From the NCBI GenBank assembly GCA_902702965.1, contig CACRXP010000094.1:63611-127610 (forward strand): a stretch of DNA of 64,000 nucleotides. The letters are read 5' to 3'. A program made the position numbers and the translations under genes. This DNA comes from Spirometra erinaceieuropaei. Taxonomy: Eukaryota > Platyhelminthes > Cestoda > Diphyllobothriidea > Diphyllobothriidae. This document shows positions 47,686 to 58,039 of the stretch, in pieces. Position 1 is the first letter of the stretch. The number at the start of each line of letters is the position of its first letter. A model generated the notes under the pieces. It was not told the origin of the DNA. It was given only the letters and a program-made list of their open reading frames with translations, and searched no databases.

Positions 47686-48091
47686 TGCCAAAATTTCAAT
47701 GGATTAAAATTAAGAAGATGAAGATGCGATCACTGGGACAAGAAGTTTATTTGCCTGACGTTTCGGATTCTCACTCGAGCCCATCATCAGAGACATTCGC
47801 AGATAGAGGTGAATGTGGCACCAGGATTGCAGTATTTATATCACGTGGCTGCCGTAGGACCGTATGTGCACTGCAATTAACAGTTCTCACAATCGCCGCT
47901 GGGGTCGTAATTGATGCGGCGGTGGCTTGGCGGTCCGAGTCCGAGTTGTTAATTGCCGCGATTTCGTCATCCGTGCTCGATGCTGGTGTGACGATTGCTC
48001 GGCAAACTGGCTCACTGTCACCGTGATACTTGCTCACCCGCGCCCTCCCCACGTGACTGATTCTCCTGCCCAGGGAAAATCGCAATACGGA

Positions 48092-49696
48092 TTAGGGCAC
48101 CGGGAGGTCATTGTGTTTGTTGATGGATTGCGGGGCTGAGAACCATGACTCGAGCAGCTCGCGGCTCACGCGGTTGTCACCTCTTGCGAGGATTTCGGCC
48201 TCTTGAAATTTGAAAATATGGCCGGGTCCCGTCGAGTGTGCCGCCACCTGAGAGTTAGCGTCTCCCCGCCTCACTGCTGCTGCGGGCTCGGCAAGTCGCG
48301 TACGGAGTAATCTCCCAGTTTCTCCGACATAATTGCTTTGTCCGCAACTACACCAGATCCGGTAAACGACTCCAGACGTTTCCTGCCTTGGCAGCGGGTC
48401 CTTTGGCCTCATTACTTGGCGCCTAATGGTTGCTTCCGGCCTGTGTGCAACCCCAACTCCAAGTGGAGTGAGAAGACGACTGACGGCTTCCGAGACCTTC
48501 TTCACGTACGGAAGAGCCCGCCAAAATTTGGGGGTAGTTGGATTTGGTCTCTGGTGTCCTTTTCGCATGCACTGGTTGACAAAGTTGCGCGGGTAGCCAT
48601 TAGCTCTCATTACCCGTCGAAGATATTGTAATTCAGCAACCTTGTCTTCCATTTCACTGCAGTGCGTCTCAACACGCCGGTATAGCGCCCTTACGCAACT
48701 GCGTTTGTGACTGATCGGGTGGTTGCTATTGAAGTTCAGTATTTGCGTCGTATTTCTCGCTTTCCTGAACACTTTGGTTTTTAGGCCACCACAATCTTTG
48801 CGGCAGACGAGGACATCCAGGAAGGCCAGCTGATTGTTTTCCTCCTCCTCCTCCTCCTCCTCCTCCTCCTCCATCGTAAATTGAATGTCCGGGAAGACGG
48901 CGTTGAGTTGTTCTTTGAAAGTCAGCACCTAATCCCGTTCGATGACGACGAAGGTTTCATCCACATACCGAGCCCAGAATTTCGGTCTGTGGTGTCGGAA
49001 AACCAGCGACTCCAGCCGTTGAAGGACCGCCTCGGCTATGAGTCCCGAAAGCGGCGAACCCATTGGCGTCCCCTTTATCTGCTCGTAGATTGTTCCGTCG
49101 AATGTAAAGTATGTCTTGAGACAGAACTTTAGGAGCTGGATGATTTGAACGTGTCCGAGGCGATTCTCAGTTTCGTCGTACTTCTCTCGTAGGAGTAGTT
49201 CGATTGTCTCGACTGCCAGGTCCTGCGGGATAGAAGTAAAAAGGGACGTGACATCAAAGGAAACCATGATATCGCTTGGCAGAAGACTTACTCCTTTAAG
49301 TTTCTCCAAGAATTGCGTTGACGAGCTGACTGCGGTGTTCGAATCGGAGGTCAGAAACTTGAGACGTTGGAACAGCCATTTTGCCAGTCCGTAGGTTGGA
49401 GTGCTTTTTAGTGATACGATAGGCCGGAGAGGAGCGCCCTCTTTGTGCACTTTTGGGAGACCGTAGAATCGGGCTAGGGCCGTTTCTTGTGCTCTCGCCA
49501 TGCGTCGGTCGATTGGCGATATTGCACCTGCGTTCTCCATTGCCAACAGCGTCGCGTTAATCTCGCGTGTCAGCGTTTTCATGGGGTTGGATTCGCATGG
49601 GACGTAGGACTGACGATCCTCCAACAAGCTTTTGGCTTTTTGATTGTAGTCTGTCCTGTCCAATACGACCGTTGAACGCCCCTTGTCCGCAGGCAC
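48092..49696 (-). pseudogene. PLE1 RT and GIY-YIG ORF with one internal stop
   Basis: Would copy the element by target-primed reverse transcription, with GIY-YIG cutting the target. The first part (49,696-48,929) has VIVPADKGRS, LPKVHKEG, motif A VSFDVTSLFTSIP and motif B GTPMGSPLSG. Motif C reads YVDETF in place of the family's YVDD, so a catalytic aspartate is lost. A single TAG at 48,931-48,929, where sisters have CAG or CAA, splits it from the second part (to 48,092). The second part carries about 11 Glu, FLDVLVCRK, and a GIY-YIG domain with GVVYRIWC and NYVGETGR. The usual EH after the domain reads EP. The ORF ends just after NDLPVP. Two defects in about 800 codons mark a young but probably inactive copy. 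Confidence 0.85.
48841..48872 (+). repeat. (CTC)n microsatellite in PLE1 copy G
   Basis: About ten CTC units encode the glutamate run of the thumb region on the minus strand. Same site as the longer run at 10,028-10,071. Confidence 0.9.
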
Positions 49697-49748
49697 GATA
49701 ACGAGGTCGTTGTCGGCCCTGAGTTCCTTAAGTGCATCGCGCTCGACC

Positions 49749-50082
49749 TATGAGGCGTGAGGAGGGAGGACACTTGGTGTCGAATGAGGTTCTTCGTTTC
49801 GTCTGTCGCTTCCGTCTGGCTGAGGATTGATTCAACTGCTGCGATCATGTTGGCAGGTTTGGCATCGGCTGTGTTGAATGAGGCCTCATGCCGTAAAACC
49901 TGCATTTGTTCCTCCGTCAGCTCCTTTGACGACAGGTTGTGCACCAGTTTGTCGTTCTTGGATGACATTGGAGCAGGCAGCTTACGAAATTTGCTCTCTA
50001 GGGCTGCTTCTCGCGTAGCTTCATGTTCACGGGTTCGTTCGGCCAGCCTCTGCTGAAGCAGTTTTATGCCGTCCTCGCCCAT
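49749..50082 (-). pseudogene. PLE1 N-terminal region, frameshifted
   Basis: Open from an ATG at 50,082: charged, helix-prone sequence (LLQQRLAERTREHEATREAA) followed by KLVHNLSSKELTEEQMQVL and a stretch ending ETKNLIRHQVSSLL. This is the typical N-terminal part of Penelope-type proteins ahead of the RT. A one-base frameshift near 49,749-49,755 separates it from VERDALKEL of the RT. Its start lies only about 14 bases from the inverted arm, so the true N-terminus may be cut off. Confidence 0.7.
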
Positions 50083-50095
50083 GAACTCGCAGCAC

Positions 50096-50967
50096 CTTTG
50101 TCAACCAGTGCATGCGAAAAGGACACCAGAGACCAAATCCAACTACCCCCAAATTTTGGCGGGCTCTTCCGTACGTGAAGAAGGTCTCGGAAGCCGTCAG
50201 TCGTCTTCTCACTCCACTTGGAGTTGGGGTTGCACACAGGCCGGAAGCAACCATTAGGCGCCAAGTAATGAGGCCAAAGGACCCGCTGCCAAGGCAGGAA
50301 ACGTCTGGAGTCGTTTACCGGATCTGGTGTAGTTGCGGACAAAGCAATTATGTCGGAGAAACTGGGAGATTACTCCGTACGCGACTTGCCGAGCCCGCAG
50401 CAGCAGTGAGGCGGGGAGACGCTAACTCTCAGGTGGCGGCACACTCGACGGGACCCGGCCATATTTTCAAATTTCAAGAGGCCGAAATCCTCGCAAGAGG
50501 TGACAACCGCGTGAGCCGCGAGCTGCTCGAGTCATGGTTCTCAGCCCCGCAATCCATCAACAAACACAATGACCTCCCGGTGCCCTAATCCGTATTGCGA
50601 TTTTCCCTGGGCAGGAGAATCAGTCACGTGGGGAGGGCGCGGGTGAGCAAGTATCACGGTGACAGTGAGCCAGTTTGCCGAGCAATCGTCACACCAGCAT
50701 CGAGCACGGATGACGAAATCGCGGCAATTAACAACTCGGACTCGGACCGCCAAGCCACCGCCGCATCAATTACGACCCCAGCGGCGATTGTGAGAACTGT
50801 TAATTGCAGTGCACATACGGTCCTACGGCAGCCACGTGATATAAATACTGCAATCCTGGTGCCACATTCACCTCTATCTGCGAATGTCTCTGATGATGGG
50901 CTCGAGTGAGAATCTGAAACGTCAGGCAAATAAAATTCTTGTCCCAGTGATCGCATCTTCATCTTCT
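50096..50967 (+). repeat. 872-bp inverted arm capping PLE1 copy G
   Basis: Reverse complement of 47,713-48,584 with no indel (paired coordinates sum to 98,680 throughout) and only about two base differences found by eye. It contains the end of the PLE1 ORF (open 50,112-50,588 with NYVGETGR and the same EP change) and the full tail: TATAAATA 50,840-50,847, CTGATGA 50,890-50,896, AATAAA near 50,930. It joins the N-terminal coding part of copy G head to head at 50,082-50,096. Confidence 0.92.
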
Positions 50968-52325
50968 GAACTGCTTCCTGGTACTCACCTGTTCGCATCT
51001 ATCAGGATTAAAATTTCTTTTATTATTTAGTCTCTGGTTTGTCCGATCTTCTAATAATTGTTTATCTCTATCGTTTTATGCTATCGGAGACTACCGTCTG
51101 TATACTGCCCGTGTGCGTATGACCAAATTTATCTGTCTTCTGTTTTAACTGTTTGTATGGACGAATGGAAGGCGGCTTTTGTTTAAATATTATTTTTGGT
51201 GCTTTGTTTTCAATTGTAAATATAACCTAATTCATCAAATTTATTTTTACTCACGAGCATCATATGCGTCTGCATCTTTTTTGCTTCATTGTGAAAATAT
51301 GAAATGTCTGGAAAATCTATCCCCTTTTGAATGTGTTTTCTATCCTCTGTTGGAAACAACGTTATGATATCGTATTCCGAAAACCGAAGGCTCATTTCCA
51401 AACGGACAGCATGGCCTGCCTGAAAGGTCCTTGTAAAATAACATCATTATTCTTTTGCTTAACTTTAATAGTCCGACACACAGTTTTTCATACATAATAT
51501 AGAGAAAAAGTTTGACATATTCAGTGTCTCCTTTTAAACGCCAGATAACATGCCAGGACACTCCCCATTAGTTGTATTTTGAAATCGAAAGGAAAATGGA
51601 TGTTGAAATGTGCGACGTGTCCAAATGAACTAAGATCTTTAGCAAAGTGTACTCTAACATGTCTATTTTAAATGAAATTTAATTATGCACTGATATGTTG
51701 TATATATGTAGCCGGCAGAAGTACGTTTACTTTGTCATTTGATCTTCATACCGCAGTTGTTGTTTACTTGTAAAACTTGCATATGCGTTGCCAGTGAAAG
51801 TATGTAGAAGTTGAATTAGAAATACTCATTTTTTATTCTGAATTTCTTCGCCTGATAAGAGATGGGATTCCACCCAGTTGCAGTGACATTTTACGTCAAC
51901 TTTAATGAAAGGGTGCTCTATTTGTAGTTTTAGTGTCCACTTTGGTCAGTAATTTAGTTGAGATTGTAAATTCGATCACATATTTATTTTTGATGCTTCA
52001 TATCCAGCCTGATCAGCCATTGCATCAGCATAAATTAATTTTAGTTTAAAAGGCGCATTCACTCCGCCTAAGGAGAATTAAATATTCCTCTATGTCTTTG
52101 GGAAGATACCACAGAGATTTCATGAGAGTTTTTAAAGGATCCGGATTGTGTCATTCATCTCATGAGGATAATTAGTAGACGGACATGTACAGTCTTGCAC
52201 GCAGGAAATCGCACTGTTTTAAAAATATCAGAGTTGAAATCTTTGTTAAAATTTAAAAATACTCTTTCATCGAATTTAGAATATCAAGGTTTTATTGTAT
52301 TCTTTCAAATGAGCAGAATAAACTC
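50968..52325. other. AT-rich spacer without recognised features
   Basis: Frames at 51,179-51,561 and 52,162-52,368 lack motifs. Nothing supported. Confidence 0.4.
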
Positions 52326-52329
52326 TATT

Positions 52330-52620
52330 TTTATGCATATTTTATGTAAAATATATTTGGATTTATAAGACCATCGAAAATCAATAGGAGAAATAAACGC
52401 TATTTAAGTAGTCATTTTTATAAAGTGTGGTTTCTGGAGGAGGTCAAAAAGAAGTGCATTCAAAAGCCGACCCCCTGTCGAGTCTTAAATTTTATAGGAT
52501 TATGTTGCATAATCATCAGTGCAACAATTCCACTTAATGTATCCTCCCCAAACGGAAACGCATTCCACAATTTTGGTCGAGGTTTCATGAGATCGGTCAC
52601 GCGCGCTATATTTGAAACCT
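52330..52620. mobile_element. Foldback element, solo right arm
   Basis: Matches the right arms at 6.4-6.8 and 44.4-44.65 kb: AAGACCATCGAAAATCAATAG, ATTTAAGTAGTCATTTTT, TGTCGAGTCTTAAATTTTA, CATAATCATCAGTGCAAC, and the tip TTTCATGAGATCGGTCACG. A matching left arm was not found to the left. Confidence 0.6.
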
Positions 52621-52629
52621 GACGCCCTC

Positions 52630-53150
52630 ACTAATTATGCCTGAAATGGGTGCATTTTGTAGGACAAGTCGAAAAACTATTACCGTTTTCCATGAATTTC
52701 AGAAATCAGGGATGCGAAAGCGTTAGCCCAACGTTACCTTACACTCCTTAATAGCTTCGTCCCATTACATGTGCGTTTTCAACTTAACCGAAAACAATTA
52801 CTGATGCCTTATTACCACATGGGGTACTCTTCAGTATTACTCAACGGGAAAATAAAAAATTGTGCGATTGCTTAGGTCAGCATATAGGAAATATCTAATA
52901 GTTTTTTTTCGTATTGTGGACAATGTTATTAAACTCCCAGAAAGGCATAATTAGGAGACAGTCTACGATTTTCAAAATGAATCCTTTTTATGCTGGCTCG
53001 CCAGCCTTTCGGCTGATTTTGGAGTACAGGCCGCAAAATGAAGCAATCGACACGAGAGTTCGAAACCATACTTACGCCTGTATGTTAGATTCGTTATTTT
53101 AGGGGCGAATTGAAGATCGAATCCAGTGGCATATATTGGATCGGAAAATG
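52630..53150. other. No recognisable feature
   Basis: Spacer before the PLE2 fragment. Nothing supported. Confidence 0.4.
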
Positions 53151-53157
53151 AAGAATA

Positions 53158-53516
53158 AATGTTGAGAAGCATGAGGGGAATACGTTATGCACATGCAATT
53201 GGCTTGAAAATTGAAATGACCGTTACAAGTCACATCCATGTTTATATATTCATTCACCTGCTTCTGTCGAAGGGAATGTATTTGCCGTACAACGAGGCGT
53301 CCGGAAAAGATAATATGCGAACAGATGCCTGCCTGGCTAGATAAAGGTGATAATCGATTTATTTTGAGATCAATTGTTTCACATCTAATCGATACGAATC
53401 ACCAAGCCCAAGCTATCTGCCGGGCAACGACACACTACCGTAAAGGCCAGTGCAGAGGGGTGCTAGCCACAGCCGAATCGGTGGCTATTCAACTAGCGAA
53501 CTCAGCACCCTGTTAA
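53158..53516 (+). pseudogene. PLE2 copy H: GIY-YIG fragment
   Basis: C-terminal endonuclease part of a second Penelope-like family, strongly decayed. MFIYSFTCFCRRE (53,238 on) aligns with SMCIYSFTCSYGAD of the 56.6-kb copy, then PAWLDKGDNRF with PACLGKGETSS, AILAHIVNSGH with SIVSHLIDTNH, and ATAESVAIQLA with ATAEAAAIRLR. The frame changes between 53,230 and 53,290. The GIY-YIG Tyr-Ile-Gly is degraded (reads ECICRTT). Confidence 0.65.
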
Positions 53517-53810
53517 CGGAAGACGCTGATGCAAGCAGTCTGTCAGTCCTGGCCGATTCCAGACGGTGATCGCATGCCGTCATGATGCCCTGAGGGCAGT
53601 CGCACGCACTCACAGCGCTTACAATCTGAACGGAACCCCTCTCCTTCCCCCCCTTGCACTCCAACACCATCTTTGTCAACACACTCACTCTGTCATGTGG
53701 GTAGCGTGGGAACATGGAGACCGATTACCCCTGCCCCTCAGACGCATTTATATCCTGTCTACAATTAGAACGATCATTACGCATGTAAATGTATCGGCCT
53801 GATGACAAGT
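53517..53810 (+). mobile_element. PLE2 tail region
   Basis: Follows the PLE2 coding fragment. A TTTATATCC sequence at 53,747 precedes a CTGATGA at 53,799-53,805 by about 50 bases, the same spacing as TATA to CTGATGA in the PLE1 tail. The expected stem and GAAAC after it are not convincing here. Confidence 0.35.
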
Positions 53811-54890
53811 AACAGAAGACAAATTAGACCATTTCATTAAAACCGCTAAAGCCGCTGACCAATCAGACGCAGCTCTGGACTCCCAGTTTTAGAATTTGTA
53901 GCAGACGCATATATCTCATACTTTCAAAGTACTTAACGACTGGATGACTATATTATAATCTTTGCGATACTAAATTTAACCAGTTATAGAAAATCTGGAG
54001 TCTTACCTGGTTCAGTGTAGTGTCGAACGTAGGCAATAACCCGCGTGACGTCGGAACAAGCATACTTCTTAAGGAAGAACAACGACAAGTACTAAGGGAT
54101 GCCGCCCTGCCGGGAACGCAGATACAAGTTCAGTTTAGATAAAATCAAAACAAATGAAATAAATTTGGGGCCTGAGTAAGATGGGGTTCATTAGTTTAGA
54201 ATTCATTGGCCAATCTTGCGGAATCATTCATAGTTAAAATCAGCCCTCAGGATATGCTTACGCAGGAAATGGTACAAAAGAACGCGTGTATGCGAAAGTT
54301 GCATTTGGTGTGGTGTCATGGCGAAAGCCAGCTTCCATGCTGATTAAAGCGTATTTAAACGTCGACATTCGGATTTGAGGAAAGTATTTAAGAACTGTGA
54401 TACTATATCATAATACTAGAGCCCAACGTATTAAATAACAAAATACTTTTCGAATTTCTTTCGATGTTGGATTAGATACATAAAATGACGAAGTCGCAGA
54501 CAATCGCAAAGGTCTGGTACTCCCTCATTTTCGCGTGTGTTGTGAACGTGGGGTTTTAGAAATCACAATCATGTTTACCGAACTGGGATTTGTGCATCAA
54601 TATACATCACTTAAGTATACTTTAAGTACATAGGGGCGGACTTCAAGTAAGGACCAACATATTTAATGTCGCCGCACCTCAACTGCAGTCGAAAGTTAGA
54701 TCCTGCTCCATTGCAATGATCTTTCGCCGTAACAGCAAAAGGCGATGTGGAGGGAAGGTTTAGATGGGAGGGGGGGGGGGCTACGTTAGCCAAGGAAGGG
54801 TTTTCCAGCGCGACCATTTCAATGCAGATTAACAATAACCATGATCGGATACAGCAGCGTTTATAACCTAATTTCTCCTAAACAAATTTC
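53811..54890. other. No recognisable feature
   Basis: Spacer; a short run of G lies at about 54,768-54,780. No gene supported. Confidence 0.4.
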
Positions 54891-54897
54891 GCAACCC

Positions 54898-55254
54898 TGT
54901 GGCAGTTCGCGTCTCCTTGCCCTCCGCCTTTGTAACGCTGCCTTCTTGTCCGCCTCACACTTCTTGTCGATACGCTGCTGGGACGCGCGAGGCTTGTCAC
55001 AGGCCTCGCGAGTGCTCCAGACCAATCAACGCTGTTCGCCCTCTGATTGGCTGGCGGACATGGAGACAACGGAAGGCGCACACACGCGTTTGGACACAGC
55101 ACCTTGAAGGCGGACACTAAACAGCTTGCTTGGAGCGCGCTCTCGGCGACTGCTTCAGACAATTCCTCAGGCAGTAAAAGGTTGTCCAGCTCGCTCCGTC
55201 TTTCCTTACTTTTTATTGGAAATCTTTGTCTTGTTGGCCACATCACTTTCGACA
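54898..55254. mobile_element. Probable solo LTR
   Basis: A 357-bp GC-rich block beginning TGTGGCAG and ending CGACA, that is TGT...ACA, the usual LTR ends. It is flanked by ACCC at 54,894-54,897 and ACCC at 55,255-55,258, a 4-bp direct repeat. It contains CCAATCA and GATTGGCTGG, inverted CCAAT-type sites, as in promoter-bearing LTRs. No internal LTR-retrotransposon sequence is present. Strand cannot be assigned. Confidence 0.5.
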
Positions 55255-55259
55255 ACCCT

Positions 55260-56190
55260 GTATTTTCGGACGGTAAACTCTCGAAGTGGAGGAGATACTT
55301 AGCTTTCTTTATTCTTATTTTCTGGCTTAAAGATCCTTTAATGAAACAAATAGGCAGCTAGATCGATTATGAAGGAGCGGGTTCCATCTATCGGTAACTA
55401 AGACGTTTTACTTGTTGACTGCTATGGACGACGTTCTGTCACCTATTTGACGCTCTTCTTTACGAGAGTAGAGATAAATAAAAAACTTTGATGATGCATG
55501 CGATGTGATCCAATACCAATCATATGCGATCCGCGGTATGCCAACTACCAAAGCATGCTGCAAAAACCGCTCGAGATGACAGAATATCCTAATGCTGATT
55601 TCCAAGATCCCGGTTCGTTCTGTCTCGCGTAATTGAAAGCAGTGCAATTATCCTAAATACAATAAACAAACGGCTGCCTTTATCAGCACGAAGTAAGTTA
55701 CAAATTTCGGAGTAGTAAAGGAAGGGCAGTAGAACCCTCATAGAAACCCAAGTGGCATATCCCAAGGCAAACCAGTATGTCCTTAAACGGCTACGCCAAG
55801 TCTACGGAAGTCGAGTACAGGTTGACACGAATAAAAATATTAGGTCATGTTACTGCAAAAGCGTTATGGTGTGTGCTTTTGTCTACTATGAGCTATTCAA
55901 AAAGTAATTATGCTGTAAAGGACCAACCTATTTGAGATGAAACGCGAAGATACGAGGGCTTTGCATGCGATTTAATATACAGTTGGATGCATTTACCAAT
56001 AACAAACTATTGGCAGCGCAACTGATCATGGAAGAAATTTCTCCTCAGACATTAGGCAAGCAAATATTTTGAGTGCTGTGCATGCAATTAAATGATTTAA
56101 ACGGGTGCTCGAAGCAATGTTACTGGTTAAATTTATTTTACAGGGGCTGACATATTTTGTTTTTTATGCGCAAAATGCGTCAACTACTGA
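55260..56190. other. Spacer; possible 5' flank of the 56-kb gene at its end
   Basis: Nothing recognised to about 56,105. From there to 56,197 the sequence resembles 21,270-21,350 (GTTACTGGTTAAATTT..., GGGGCTGACATA, ATGCG), so the upstream flank of the two genes is related. Confidence 0.4.
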
Positions 56191-56468
56191 ATGTAAAATG
56201 AATATTCAGAGATCAGTTTTCACATTGTGCGGCAGTATGCGCAGTCTTTCGGTTATGATGTTAGTCTGTTTAGAAAAATCTCATTCATTCACTTTGTTGA
56301 TACGTAAGTCCATTGTTAAGCAAGATTTTTATTTTGTAATCAGAAGACGAGGTGGCAAGCATACGTAGCTTTGGATAAATTCTCGTCGGGCCAGTATAGT
56401 TATATGAGAACGGGCTAGAAGAAAAACACGTCAGCGATAAGAAAATCGATAAAAGTACTATTTTAAAC

Positions 56469-56510
56469 CCGGGCGGGGTGTGGGACTGTGGGGGGTGGGG
56501 TGGGGTGGGT
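56469..56510 (+). other. G-rich run with quadruplex potential
   Basis: GGGCGGGG, then GGGGGGTGGGGTGGGGTGGG within 42 bases, well over four G-tracts with single-base loops. It lies about 110 bp beyond the 3' end of PLE2 copy I, and may belong to its 3' region. Confidence 0.6.
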
Positions 56511-56621
56511 AAAAGCATTCATTGTTAGGGACGGGGTGAGAGCGGAAGGGCGCGAAGTGTAGCAGCGTTAGTCGCCCTTCGACCACTGTAGGCGCGGAGC
56601 CTGAACGTGGTTCTTCTGTGC

Positions 56622-57602
56622 TTATAAGGCCGGCTTTCGTAACCTGATGGCGGCCGCTTCCGCTGTCGCTGACAGGCGCTGGCCTAGTAAATTAGGGACG
56701 CTCGATGGGACCTTATAAATCACGCGAAAAGCTTCGTTGGGGTCCACACGATGTCCGGAATTGACAATATGCGCGAGAATGGCACTGCTATTACTACTTG
56801 TTTCGCCTTTTCCCAGACATGCCGGGAGGTTTTCGCGTGTTCTCTTGGGTAAGCGCTGACTCGTGCGACCAATATAGTCTGCTCCATAGGAGCAAGTGAA
56901 GGAATATATGCACATTGAGGTGGAGAATGATATTTGAACCCTTGCTGCTCGGATGGTTCGCGAGACAGCTTGATGTAGGCGTCTCTTTATGAGTTCACTC
57001 GTCGCGTCCTCTAGGAAAGGGATTTTGAGAAACAAAGTCTTCTTTTCGGCGGTCGGTGTGGCGGGTTTGATCGGCCGTTCAGCAATATTCTTTTTAATAA
57101 ACCTTTCAGGATATCCGTTTTTTAGAAGGAAGTCCTGGATTTTTCCGAGCTCCTCCTCAATGCTATCTGTTGAGCAAATTTTTCCAGCCCTTTGTGCCAA
57201 ACATCGGACCATATCTCGTTTTACCTGGAGATGTACGAAACTGGCAAAGTTCGTGTATTTTCCAGACCAGGTTTTCTTCCGACAGAAGCTTCTTCGGACA
57301 CTTCCGTCAGGTCTCCTGCTTAGAAGAACATCTAAGAAAGGAAGCGAACCAGCCGACTCCATCTCCAACGTAAATTTTATCGACGGATGTGCCTGATTTG
57401 CCGCATCTAAGAGGGTTGTTACATCGGTTTCTGCAGTGGCAATGGCAAAGATATCGTCAACATTGCGACCGTAATGTTTAAGCTTATCGATCTGTTCGCT
57501 TAGTTGGAATCTCCAATCGTCCCTTTTTTCTTCTGTTTTGCACCGTTTTGACTGAAATTTTAAATTTACTAGTCCAGCCGATCTTCGCAAACGGACAGTC
57601 AT
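56622..57602 (-). pseudogene. PLE2 copy I: RT palm/thumb and GIY-YIG, 5' truncated
   Basis: One uninterrupted frame of 326 codons encoding the C-terminal half of a Penelope-like protein distinct from PLE1. Motif C reads GRNVDDIFAI (about residues 45-54; relatives usually have RYVDD), followed by LPFLDVLLSRRPDG and the WSGKYTNFASF thumb. The cysteine-containing linker and a GIY-YIG domain with CIYSFTCS and ADYIGRTSQRL come next. The domain ends before AAAIRLRKPAL at the C-terminus. Fingers, motif A and motif B are missing, so it cannot act alone although the frame is intact. The first 30-40 codons do not look like PLE and may be flank. It lies antisense within intron 1 of the 56-kb gene. Confidence 0.82.
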
Positions 57603-58039
57603 TTAAAAAATGATTTGTTTGTCGCCAAAGCAATGCAAATAATTTTGCTTATTAATTTTATGCTTTTCGGTACGCATTATGATTAGCAGTAGACACCTCC
57701 CCTTAGCGGCCATTCAACTTTAAATGAACATCGTAGTGCTGACAATCGCTTTCAGGTTTAAGCTTAGTCTTCACCCTAGTCTTTTGGATACATGTTAAAC
57801 CAAATAGACGTTTACGTAATTAATATACTTTTTGAGTACCCAGCCGATATTAGCCTGATTTCGACCTTCTTCTTCACCTACTCAAATGTTGTAAACGGCC
57901 TGAAAGAAAACTTAAGTTTTCACGTCATGCCTATAAAAATATCACCAATCCAGTGCGTAAAAATAACAGCCTTTGCCTATGCATCCTCAGTACTACCAAA
58001 GATTAACTGCTCCCTGCACATAACATCTAACAAGTAATT

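Larger units (their letters stand above)
47713..50096 (-). mobile_element. Young PLE1 copy G, nearly complete
   Basis: The best PLE1 copy, read on the minus strand from about 50,082 to 47,713. It contains an N-terminal domain, RT, thumb, GIY-YIG, C-terminus and full tail with TATAAATA, CTGATGA-stem-GAAAC and AATAAA. The last 872 bp are present again inverted at 50,096-50,967. No clear target duplication is visible at the outer ends (left TTAAAATTA, right GAACTGCTTCC). The outer end of the family is probably CTTCATCTTCT. Confidence 0.88.
56198..58034 (+). pseudogene. Secreted-protein family copy with PLE2 in intron 1
   Basis: Exon 1 (56,198-56,303, 106 nt) starts ATG, contains QRSV and MMLVCLEKS, and ends in phase 1 at GTAAGT. 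The 21.35-kb exon has QRSV and IVLVCLEKT at the same places. About 1.5 kb further on lies a candidate exon 2 (from about 57,808, or from about 57,796 if an upstream TGT with stops is counted) encoding NILFEYPADISLI, NLSFHV and IQCVKIT. These follow EILLEGLRRISLF, TKFQM and HACVKVG of the 61.5-kb exon. PLE2 copy I sits in between, on the other strand. The missing CPxxxG start and the absence of a clear exon 3 suggest a decayed or rearranged gene. Confidence 0.5.

Noticed and set aside
50064..50342. Protein identical to 48,338-48,631 over most of its length, looking like a conserved gene
   Set aside because: It is the antisense shadow of the inverted PLE1 arm; identity reflects the DNA duplication.
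3545..50960. Full hammerhead ribozyme with GTC cleavage site in the AATAAA-CTTGTCCC region
   Set aside because: Only 2 bp of stem III and a distal 5-bp stem I in some copies can be drawn; neither is conserved, so only the half core is reported.
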